A DNA stretch of 14,697 nt, from contig DVNA01000035.1 of assembly GCA_018714665.1 (NCBI GenBank), positions 1 to 14,697 on the forward strand, in the 5' to 3' direction. How positions within the stretch are numbered: the first letter of the stretch is position 1; the number at the start of each line of letters is the position of its first letter. The position numbers and the translations under genes were made by a program. The stretch is from Candidatus Gallibacteroides avistercoris. GTDB lineage: Bacteria; Bacteroidota; Bacteroidia; Bacteroidales; CHK158-818. Below are positions 7,695 to 13,584 of the stretch, in pieces. The notes under the pieces were generated by a model. The model was not told the origin of the DNA. It worked only from the letters and a program-made list of their open reading frames with translations, and did not search any database.

Positions 7695-8342
7695 ATGAAA
7701 CGGATGGGGGTTGTTTTGGTAGTGGTGCTGTTGTTGTCGTTCCTGTGGGGTGGCTGCGAAGAGGAGTTCCCGTACAATGAATGGGAGTACCAGATGGACT
7801 TGGCTACCTTTAAGACAACGCCAGAGCCGATGTTTGTATTGGATAACGGCGTGGAGTTGCTCCCCGAAAGTCGGTCGGCGGCACTCTCCGTGTTGTTGGA
7901 GGGCGACCGTTGCCTGTTGCTGTACGAATACACAGGCAACGACGTTGCGGAACAAAACCGGCGGGAAATAAAGATAAACAGCTATGCCCGGACATATTGC
8001 GACTCGGTATGCGCCATCTCGGAGCAGGAGTTGAGCCGGATGCCCGACGATCCCCTTGTCCTGACCAGCATCTGGCAGGAGGGCGATTTTGTCAATATCC
8101 GTTTAAGCCTCGATGTAAACCGTAACTTTCATACGGTAGGGCTGTTTTATATGCCTGAAATTTCGAACGATACGTTAAAGATGGAACTGAGGCATGACAA
8201 ACGGGGAGACTCGCCGGGCTATCTTGAATCGGGCTATTTCTCGTACAGTATTGAACGGCAAAAGGAAAATTTCCGGGTGCTCTCCGTCCGGTTGAACAGC
8301 ACCAATTACGGAGTCAGGAATTTTATTTTTCCCTTGAAATAA
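7695..8342 (+). CDS. NigD-like lipoprotein
   Basis: 215-residue predicted lipoprotein. Basic MKRM and a hydrophobic run lead to GGC with Cys21 as the probable lipidated residue; the -3 position is Trp, which is unusual for a lipobox. Cys21 is followed by three glutamates, like the acidic surface-export signals known in Bacteroidetes lipoproteins. The body matches the NigD-like pattern: an N-terminal beta domain (FVLDNGVELLPES, then RCLLLYEYTGND and REIKINSYARTY) and a C-terminal domain with DPLVLTSIWQEGDFVNIRL, an H-x-V-G-L-F strand, LRHDKRGDSPGY and a final YFSYSIE. The function of this Bacteroidetes family is poorly known; NigD was named from a bacteriocin-associated operon. A GTG at 7689 is also in frame, but the ATG at 7695 gives the more normal signal peptide. 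It is the third gene of the tcdA operon. Confidence 0.75.
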   Translation: MKRMGVVLVVVLLLSFLWGGCEEEFPYNEWEYQMDLATFKTTPEPMFVLDNGVELLPESRSAALSVLLEGDRCLLLYEYTGNDVAEQNRREIKINSYARTYCDSVCAISEQELSRMPDDPLVLTSIWQEGDFVNIRLSLDVNRNFHTVGLFYMPEISNDTLKMELRHDKRGDSPGYLESGYFSYSIERQKENFRVLSVRLNSTNYGVRNFIFPLK

Positions 8343-8357
8343 CCTAAAAACATCATA

Positions 8358-8666
8358 ATGTATATGGATAACAAACAACAAGAGATACAGGTGGAGTTGT
8401 CGCCCGAAGTGGCACAAGGCACCTATGCCAACCTGGTATTTGTGGCCCATTCGCAGTCGGACTTTGTCCTGGATTTTGCCCGCATCATTCCGGGTATGCC
8501 CAAGGCTCCGGTAAAATCGCGGGTAATATTGACGCCCGAGAATGCCAAACGGCTGTTGGCCGTGTTGAAAGACTCTATCGATAAGTACGAATCAATGTTT
8601 GGTCCCATTCAGGAGAATCGAAATCCGCAGGTTCCTCCCTTTTTTGGACCCAAAGGAAATGCATAA
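8358..8666 (+). CDS. DUF3467 domain protein
   Basis: 102-residue cytoplasmic protein (100 if the ATG at 8364 is used) with no signal peptide. It matches the small DUF3467 family in nearly its whole length: EVAQGTYANLVFVAHSQSDF (17-36), VLDFARIIPGMPKAPVKSRV, then ILTPENAKRLLAVLKDSIDKYE and a Pro-rich tail (NPQVPPFFGP). Function is unknown; the compact strand-helix arrangement is like small binding proteins. As I recall, in several Bacteroides genomes this gene sits between rpoC and rpsL; here it is in the tcdA operon 3.9 kb before rpsL. It is 15 bases after the NigD-like gene and 4 bases before the next start. Confidence 0.8.
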   Translation: MYMDNKQQEIQVELSPEVAQGTYANLVFVAHSQSDFVLDFARIIPGMPKAPVKSRVILTPENAKRLLAVLKDSIDKYESMFGPIQENRNPQVPPFFGPKGNA

Positions 8667-8670
8667 GAAT

Positions 8671-9153
8671 ATGAAAACATTTGTTGTAACCGATCCGCAG
8701 ATCATCGAAGAGACCATCGCCAAAACCAAAATCTGTTTCTTGGGTATGGTGCAACCGGACGGGACGCCGTATGTCATACCGATGTGCTTCGGATTTCGGG
8801 ATAACACGTTTTATTTCCATTCGGGAAATACGGGCAGCAAATTGGATATCCTTGCCCGGAATCCGCACGTGTGCATCTCGCTGAACAACGGCGAGTCGTT
8901 GATCTTCCAGCATCCCGATGTAGCGTGCAGTTACAGTATGGTATCGCACAGCATCGTGGCCCATGGCGAAGCCGTTTTTGTAGAAGACTTCGATGAAAAG
9001 AGAGAGGCACTGAACATCATCATGCAGCACTACACCGGAAGGTCGTTCAAATACGGTGTGCCGGCAGTCAATAATGTATCTATCTGGAAAGTAAAAGCCG
9101 AGAAGATTTGCTGCAAATCGTTTGGCAACCGGGCTAAACGTCGGTACGAATGA
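8671..9153 (+). CDS. Pyridoxamine 5'-phosphate oxidase-fold flavoprotein
   Basis: 160-residue protein of the PNPOx-like split-barrel, probably FMN-binding, related to the NimA-like/Pyrid_ox_like group. Support: ICFLGMVQPDGTPYVIPMCF (21-40) as the first strands, then FYFHSGNTGSKLDILARNPHVCISL (47-71), whose FHSGNTGSKLD is the typical phosphate/flavin-binding turn, and SIVAHGEAVFVED (94-106), the barrel-closing strand. Substrate is unknown; it should not be read as true PNPOx (pdxH), which is longer, nor as a proven nitroimidazole reductase. ATGs at 8659 and 8671 are in frame; 8671 is preferred because it follows the DUF3467 stop by 4 bases without overlap, and the extra residues MHKN add nothing recognisable. 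It is the last gene of the tcdA operon. Confidence 0.82.
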   Translation: MKTFVVTDPQIIEETIAKTKICFLGMVQPDGTPYVIPMCFGFRDNTFYFHSGNTGSKLDILARNPHVCISLNNGESLIFQHPDVACSYSMVSHSIVAHGEAVFVEDFDEKREALNIIMQHYTGRSFKYGVPAVNNVSIWKVKAEKICCKSFGNRAKRRYE

Positions 9154-9164
9154 GCCGCAGGAAT

Positions 9165-9195
9165 CTTGTTCGTACCAAAAAACTTGTTACCTTTG
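9165..9195 (+). promoter_or_regulatory. Probable cysS promoter
   Basis: CTTG (9165-9168), 19 bases, then TACCTTTG (9188-9195), an exact TAnnTTTG. It sits in the 77-base gap before cysS and gives a leader of about 29 bases, so cysS-sufE is probably its own transcription unit. Confidence 0.65.
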
Positions 9196-9230
9196 TGCTT
9201 CTGATTTCGAGAATGTAAAAATGATAACAG

Positions 9231-10724
9231 ATGGCAACAGAAAATCCCTATAAGAACAAATTGACGGTCTATAATACGTTGCACCGCAAGAAAGAACTTT
9301 TTGTACCGATCCACCCCGACCGTGTGGGTATGTATGTGTGCGGTCCCACGGTATATGGCGATGGCCATTTGGGACATGCCCGTCCGGCCATCACGTTCGA
9401 TCTGCTCTTCCGCTTTTTGCAGCATTTAGGATACAAAGTACGTTACGTTCGCAACATAACCGATGTGGGACATTTGGAACACGATGCCGACGAGGGTGAG
9501 GACAAGATTGCGAAAAAGGCCCGTCTGGAAGCCCTGGAACCGATGGAGGTGGTACAATACTACCTGAACCGTTACCACCGGGCGATGGAGCAGTTGAACG
9601 TACTTCCGCCCAGCATAGAGCCCCATGCTTCCGGTCATATCATCGAACAGATTGAATACATCAAACGGATACTGGATGCCGGATATGCCTATGTCAGCGA
9701 AGGATCGGTCTATTTCGATGTAGAAAAATACAACCGCGACTACCATTACGGGAAACTCTCCGGACGCAATATCGACGAGTTGTTCAATACCACCCGGGAA
9801 CTCGACGGCCAACACGAAAAACGGAACAGCTTCGACTTTGCGTTGTGGAAGAAAGCTGCCCCCGAGCACATCATGCGCTGGCCTTCGCCATGGAGCGACG
9901 GATTCCCCGGATGGCACCTGGAATGTTCTACCATGGGGACGAAATACCTGGGAGAGGAGTTCGATATACACGGTGGCGGGATGGACCTGCTCTTCCCTCA
10001 CCACGAGTGTGAAATCGCCCAATCGGTTGCCGCCACCGGCAAGGAGACCGTACACTATTGGATGCACAACAACATGATAACCATCAATGGTCAGAAGATG
10101 GGAAAATCGCTGGGTAACTTCATTACGCTCGACCAGTTCTTTACCGGCAACCATCCGTTGCTCTCGCAGGCGTTCTCGCCCATGACCATCCGCTTTTTTA
10201 TCTTGCAGGCCCAGTATCGCAGTACGCTCGATTTCAGCAGCGAGGCGCTGTCGGCCTCCGAAAAGGCGTTGCAACGGTTGATGGATAGCTGGGCCAACTT
10301 GCAAAAGATAGAACCTTCGGCAGAATCTACCGTACAGTTGCAAGGGCTTCGGGAAAAATGTTACGAGGCCATGTGCGACGATCTGAACAGCCCGATTGTT
10401 ATCTCGTTGCTTTTTGACGCCTCCAAGAGTATCAACGCTCTGCTGGATGGAAAAGCAACCATCTCGGCAGTCGATTTGGCCGAGTTGAAAGATACGTTCA
10501 AGGTATTTATGTTCGATATTTTAGGGCTCAAAGAGGAAGCCGCCGCGTCGGATTCGTCAGCGGTCGAACCCTACAAAAAGGCCGTAGAACTGTTGCTGGA
10601 TATCCGGATGGAGGCCAAGGCCAAGAAAGACTGGGCTACCGCCGATTTTATCCGGAACAAACTGTCGGAAATAGGTTTTGACATCAAAGATACCAAAGAG
10701 GGCTTTGAGTGGAAATTGAAATAG
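9231..10724 (+). CDS. cysS: Cysteine--tRNA ligase
   Basis: 497-residue class I aminoacyl-tRNA synthetase that activates cysteine with ATP and charges tRNA-Cys; cytoplasmic. Visible landmarks: MYVCGPTVYGDGHLGHARP with zinc ligand Cys37 and the HIGH-type signature HLGH (46-49), DVGHLEHDADEGEDK, the second zinc-site segment WHLECSTM, the third FPHHECEIAQS, and the KMSKS loop written KMGKS (289-293). The C-terminal part has the anticodon-binding helices, ending in a short domain with DFIRNKLSEIGFDIKDT. Length is normal for the family (about 460-500). The ATG follows GATAACAG; sufE follows after only 3 bases, so the two are co-transcribed. Confidence 0.98.
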   Translation: MATENPYKNKLTVYNTLHRKKELFVPIHPDRVGMYVCGPTVYGDGHLGHARPAITFDLLFRFLQHLGYKVRYVRNITDVGHLEHDADEGEDKIAKKARLEALEPMEVVQYYLNRYHRAMEQLNVLPPSIEPHASGHIIEQIEYIKRILDAGYAYVSEGSVYFDVEKYNRDYHYGKLSGRNIDELFNTTRELDGQHEKRNSFDFALWKKAAPEHIMRWPSPWSDGFPGWHLECSTMGTKYLGEEFDIHGGGMDLLFPHHECEIAQSVAATGKETVHYWMHNNMITINGQKMGKSLGNFITLDQFFTGNHPLLSQAFSPMTIRFFILQAQYRSTLDFSSEALSASEKALQRLMDSWANLQKIEPSAESTVQLQGLREKCYEAMCDDLNSPIVISLLFDASKSINALLDGKATISAVDLAELKDTFKVFMFDILGLKEEAAASDSSAVEPYKKAVELLLDIRMEAKAKKDWATADFIRNKLSEIGFDIKDTKEGFEWKLK

Positions 10725-10727
10725 ATT

Positions 10728-11159
10728 ATGACGATTAACGAACAACAAGACGAATTCATAGCCGATTTTTCGGCCATAGATGATTGGATGGACCGGTACA
10801 GCCTGATTATCGAAATGGGCAATGCCGCCGAAAGTCTGGACGATGCCTACAAGACAGACTCGAACCTGATAGAGGGATGTCAGAGCCGGGTGTGGTTGCA
10901 GGCCGATTATGAAGGGGGCAAGGTAGAGTTCCGGGCCGATAGCGATGCAATTATTGTCAAGGGGCTGGTGACGATGCTGGTAAAGGTGTTGTCGGGCCAT
11001 ACCCCGGACGAGATACTGGGCGCCGACCTCTATTTTATAGACCGGATCGGGTTGACCGAGCACCTTTCGCCCACACGGTCTAACGGGTTGCTTTCGATGG
11101 TAAAGCAGATGCGCCTCTATGCCCTGGCCTTTAAGACCAAAGAAGAGTCGAAACATTGA
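10728..11159 (+). CDS. sufE: SufE-family cysteine desulfuration protein
   Basis: 143-residue sulfur-acceptor protein. SufE takes persulfide sulfur from a cysteine desulfurase (SufS or CsdA) and passes it to the SufBCD Fe-S scaffold or another acceptor. The acceptor cysteine is Cys51 in LIEGCQSRVWL (47-57), the family signature; other hallmarks are IIVKGLVTMLVKVLSGHTPDEIL (75-97) and the tail with LSPTRSNGLLSMVKQMRLYA. Length fits the family. No desulfurase or sufBCD genes are in the window, so the partner is elsewhere. Sequence alone cannot separate SufE from CsdE, and CsdE works with the TcdA homologue in E. coli. It is joined to cysS by a 3-base spacer and followed by a strong terminator. 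Confidence 0.95.
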   Translation: MTINEQQDEFIADFSAIDDWMDRYSLIIEMGNAAESLDDAYKTDSNLIEGCQSRVWLQADYEGGKVEFRADSDAIIVKGLVTMLVKVLSGHTPDEILGADLYFIDRIGLTEHLSPTRSNGLLSMVKQMRLYALAFKTKEESKH

Positions 11160-11165
11160 TCTTAT

Positions 11166-11202
11166 AAAAAATATCCCGACGCAATCGTCGGGATATTTTT
11201 TT
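11166..11202. terminator. Bidirectional intrinsic terminator between sufE and rnhB
   Basis: A perfect 16-bp inverted repeat (11166-11181 with 11186-11201; core ATATCCCGACG / CGTCGGGATAT) with a CAAT loop and A/T tracts at both ends. It lies 6 bases after the sufE stop and serves the convergent rnhB transcript from the other side. The 115 bases from here to the rnhB stop show no gene. Confidence 0.92.
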
Positions 11203-11317
11203 ATGTCTCGGCAGATAGCCGGAATAAACTTTCCTGAAAAAAACAGATTTATTCAGTTGGAATCTTGTTCCCGGAACCCCTCGATTGGGTTGACCGGAAG
11301 CCCTCTTTGTATCTGCA

Positions 11318-11929
11318 TTAAAAGAGAGATAGTTGCCGCTCTACCAGTTGGAACGACATCCGGTGGAAAGGCGAAGCCCCGTATTGTTTAATCGCCTCCC
11401 GGTGTGCCCGGGTAGGGTATCCCTTGTTTTTGTCCCATCCGTAAACCGGGAACTGGGCATGTAGCCGGTTCATGTAGTCGTCGCGGTAAGTCTTGGCCAG
11501 GATGGAGGCCGCTGCAATGGAGAGAAACTTGCCGTCGCCTTTAATAATACACGTATGCCCAATACCCGGATAGGCGTTGAACCGGTTTCCGTCAATAAGC
11601 AGGTGTTGCGGGAGCGTGCCCAGTTGTTTGATGGCCCGGTGCATGGCCAGGAACGAGGCGTTCAGGATATTGATCTGATCTATTTCCTGAGGCGAAACCG
11701 CACCGACGGCCCAAGCGATGGCCGATTGTTCGATGAGGGGACGCAAAGCATACCGTTGTCGTTCGCTCAGCTGTTTGGAATCGTTCAGTGCGGGGCAGGA
11801 AAAATCGGTAGGCAGAATGACGGCTGCGGCAAAAACGGCTCCTGCCAGACACCCTCTTCCGGCTTCGTCGCATCCGGCCTCCACCCGACCGGCAACCAGT
11901 GCCGGAGATAAGCACGCGCTTTTTTTCAT
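11318..11929 (-). CDS. rnhB: Ribonuclease HII
   Basis: 203-residue cytoplasmic nuclease that cuts the RNA part of RNA/DNA hybrids and starts removal of single ribonucleotides from DNA. The catalytic carboxylates are visible: Asp21 and Glu22 in GCDEAGRG (19-26), Asp113 in LLIDGN, and Asp150 in SILAKTYRDD (142-151). NDSKQLS (49-55) is another type-2 RNase H hallmark, and HRMSFQLVE is at the C-terminus. The frame is open a further 113 codons upstream (to 12268), but that part is not protein-like and contains the promoter, so the ATG at 11929 (MKKSACLSPAL) is the start. It is convergent with sufE and divergent from rpsL. Confidence 0.96.
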   Translation of the reverse strand: MKKSACLSPALVAGRVEAGCDEAGRGCLAGAVFAAAVILPTDFSCPALNDSKQLSERQRYALRPLIEQSAIAWAVGAVSPQEIDQINILNASFLAMHRAIKQLGTLPQHLLIDGNRFNAYPGIGHTCIIKGDGKFLSIAAASILAKTYRDDYMNRLHAQFPVYGWDKNKGYPTRAHREAIKQYGASPFHRMSFQLVERQLSLF

Positions 11930-11974
11930 ATGGCATACGAATAAAAAAGTCGAAATAAAATAAAGATTGTCGAA

Positions 11975-12007
11975 CAAAAATACACCATTCGACGTTATTA
12001 TTACAAA
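11975..12007 (-). promoter_or_regulatory. rnhB promoter
   Basis: On the minus strand: TTTG (12004-12007), 21 bases, then TATTTTTG (11975-11982). Both boxes are exact Bacteroidetes consensus with allowed spacing. The leader to the rnhB ATG would be about 38 bases. Confidence 0.75.
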
Positions 12008-12369
12008 AGCGCCCGGAGAAATATTTCTTAGATGCCCGGATTTCTGGCCGGTAAGCGTATGGAAAATTCGGGTATGCTTTTTGTACATCGAATACGACAT
12101 TCGGAAGTGCTCCGAATATAATAAATAGGTATAAGAGCATGAAGTGTTGTAAGAGATGTGCTTCGGATTGATTCTTAATGATTTTGTGTTTGTTTCTGCC
12201 GCGATGGTAGGTTGATAAGGTTGTTGTTTATTTTGATTGAATGTTTGTGTGAGAAAGGAGAAGTCCATAAGGGCTTTTCCTTTTTTCTCTTATGTATGGC
12301 AATCGCTGTTAAAAAAAAGAGGATTGTTCTGCCGGATTAAAAAAAAGTCGCTAAAATATTTGTATTTCA
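12008..12369. other. Noncoding spacer between divergent rnhB and rpsL promoters
   Basis: About 360 bases with no convincing gene on either strand. It holds a 12-base palindrome AGAAATATTTCT (12017-12028) flanked by two GCCCGGA copies (12011-12017, 12034-12040), a 7-bp hairpin ATTCGGA/TCCGAAT (12099-12117), and a 10-bp AAAGGAGAAG/CTTTTCCTTT hairpin with one G-U pair (12254-12283) followed by a T-run. These could belong to regulatory sites or a small RNA, but I see no promoter of the usual type for one. Confidence 0.5.
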
Positions 12370-12401
12370 TTTGGTTACTAACAATTTAGTCATTATCTTT
12401 G
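12370..12401 (+). promoter_or_regulatory. rpsL-rpsG-fusA operon promoter
   Basis: TTTG (12370-12373), 20 bases, then TATCTTTG (12394-12401): both boxes and the spacing match the Bacteroidetes consensus exactly, as expected for a highly expressed ribosomal operon. The predicted leader to rpsL is about 120 bases. Confidence 0.85.
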
Positions 12402-12451
12402 CAACGTTTTTGACGAAAAAGGAACCTGAATTTCCATTTAATAGATTGATT

Positions 12452-12517
12452 ATGTGGGAGTATTGGGTGGTTTTGGCGTCTGTAATAAATGTAGAAAACC
12501 AATCATTAAAAAAGTAA
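12452..12517 (+). CDS. Possible 21-codon leader ORF upstream of rpsL
   Basis: ATG at 12452 opens a 21-codon frame (MWEYWVVLASVINVENQSLKK) that ends with TAA at 12515-12517, 13 bases before the rpsL ATG. It lies fully in the predicted rpsL leader, and a weak GGTTTT/AAAACC stem (12469-12474 with 12495-12500) falls inside it. It could be a translated leader peptide coupled to rpsL or a chance ORF; no recognisable family, and I would not treat it as established. Confidence 0.2.
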   Translation: MWEYWVVLASVINVENQSLKK

Positions 12518-12530
12518 AAAGTTCTAAAAA

Positions 12531-12932
12531 ATGCCTACAATTCAGCAATTAGTAAGAAAAGGACGGGTTTGCTTGGAAGATAAGAGTAAATCTCCCGCGC
12601 TGGGTTCATGTCCCCAAAGACGTGGCGTTTGCGTGAGAGTATATACCACTACTCCGAAAAAACCGAACTCTGCGATGCGTAAAGTAGCAAGGGTACGTTT
12701 AACAAATGGTAAAGAGGTGAACTCTTACATTCCGGGAGAAGGTCACAATTTGCAGGAACACTCTATCGTGTTGGTAAGAGGCGGTCGTGTAAAAGACCTT
12801 CCGGGTGTACGCTACCACATTGTACGCGGAACATTGGATACCGCAGGCGTAAACGGCCGTACGCAACGTCGCTCGAAATATGGAGCCAAACGTCCCAAAG
12901 CAGGTCAGGCTGCTGCAAAAGGTAAAAAATAA
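12531..12932 (+). CDS. rpsL: 30S ribosomal protein S12
   Basis: 133-residue S12 of the decoding centre of the small subunit. Near-universal motifs are present: MPTIQQLVRKGR at the N-terminus, CPQRRGVCVRVYTTTPKKPNSAMRKVAR split around residue 40, and VKDLPGVRYHIVRG. The lysines at the classical streptomycin-resistance sites (Lys43/Lys44 region and VKDLPG) are the wild-type residues, and the Asp of KDLPG that RimO methylthiolates in other bacteria is kept. The tail is Lys/Ala-rich (AGQAAAKGKK). An A-rich stretch (TCTAAAAA) stands directly before the ATG. It is the first gene of the str-type operon, with 148 bases before rpsG. Confidence 0.98.
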   Translation: MPTIQQLVRKGRVCLEDKSKSPALGSCPQRRGVCVRVYTTTPKKPNSAMRKVARVRLTNGKEVNSYIPGEGHNLQEHSIVLVRGGRVKDLPGVRYHIVRGTLDTAGVNGRTQRRSKYGAKRPKAGQAAAKGKK

Positions 12933-13014
12933 AAACCCTTCCTGAACAAGAGAATTTTAAATTAGTTCTAAGCTAGTTTGAGTTTATTGGATAGGCTGAT
13001 TAGGTTGAGTAAAT

Positions 13015-13030
13015 AAGGCCGGCGGGCCTT
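13015..13030 (+). promoter_or_regulatory. GC-rich hairpin in the rpsL-rpsG spacer
   Basis: AAGGCC (13015-13020), loop GGCG, GGCCTT (13025-13030): a compact 6-bp stem in otherwise AT-rich spacer DNA, 50 bases before rpsG. There is no T-run after it, so it is unlikely to be a terminator. In E. coli, S7 represses its own operon by binding the rpsL-rpsG intercistronic RNA; a similar role here is only an inference. Confidence 0.35.
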
Positions 13031-13080
13031 GTTGAAGATGTAAAAAGCAACCAAAAACAAGAACACAATTTTTTGTAAAA

Positions 13081-13557
13081 ATGAGAAAAGCAAAACCAAA
13101 GAAACGGGTAATCCTCCCGGATCCTGTTTTCAGTGATGTAAAGGTTACCAAATTTGTTAACCACTTGATGTACGACGGCAAGAAAAGTATTGCCTACTCT
13201 ATTTTCTACTCAGCTTTGGAGGCCGTGAAGGCTAAGATGGCCAATGAGGAAAAATCTTCACTTGAAATTTGGAAAAAGGCGTTGGAAAACATTACGCCGC
13301 AAGTAGAAGTCAAATCTCGTCGTGTGGGTGGAGCCACTTTTCAAGTTCCTACCGAAATCCGCCCCGATCGCAAAGAATCCATTTCGATGAAAAACCTAAT
13401 ATCGTATGCCCGCAAAAGAGGTGGAAAATCCATGTCTGATAAGCTGGCAGCAGAGATTATCGACGCATTCAACGAACAAGGTGGTGCGTTCAAAAGAAAA
13501 GAAGATATGCACAAGATGGCAGAAGCCAACCGTGCATTTGCTCATTTTAGATTTTAA
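13081..13557 (+). CDS. rpsG: 30S ribosomal protein S7
   Basis: 158-residue S7, primary 16S rRNA binder that organises the head of the small subunit. Motifs: MRKAKPKKRVILPDPVFSD at the start, KFVNHLMYDGKKSIAY (26 onward), ALENITPQVEVKSRRVGGATFQVPTE split across the central beta-hairpin, and the C-terminal HKMAEANRAFAHFRF. Length is normal. The ATG follows a TTTTTTGTAAAA stretch without a Shine-Dalgarno sequence. fusA starts 27 bases after the stop. Confidence 0.98.
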   Translation: MRKAKPKKRVILPDPVFSDVKVTKFVNHLMYDGKKSIAYSIFYSALEAVKAKMANEEKSSLEIWKKALENITPQVEVKSRRVGGATFQVPTEIRPDRKESISMKNLISYARKRGGKSMSDKLAAEIIDAFNEQGGAFKRKEDMHKMAEANRAFAHFRF

Positions 13558-13584
13558 TCGAACCCTAAATTAAGAGAAGTAAAG

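Noticed and set aside
8671..9153. Nitroimidazole-resistance (nim) gene
   Set aside because: Only the general flavin-binding split-barrel pattern is shared; I cannot show the specific Nim residues or function from sequence alone.
12139..12171. 10-codon Cys-containing ORF (MKCCKRCASD)
   Set aside because: Too short, no promoter of the expected type and no supporting context; probably chance.
11930..12268. 113-codon upstream extension of rnhB
   Set aside because: The translation is low in any conserved pattern, RNase HII proteins start near MKKSACL, and a perfect promoter lies inside the stretch.
12254..12283. Hairpin with T-run as a terminator
   Set aside because: The stem is A/G-rich and weak and there is no upstream plus-strand gene to terminate; kept only as a note in the spacer entry.
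12249..12390. GTG-start frame of about 46 codons (Phe/Lys-rich) in the rpsL upstream spacer
   Set aside because: It overlaps the rpsL promoter, uses a GTG start and reflects AT-rich homopolymer runs rather than protein-like sequence.
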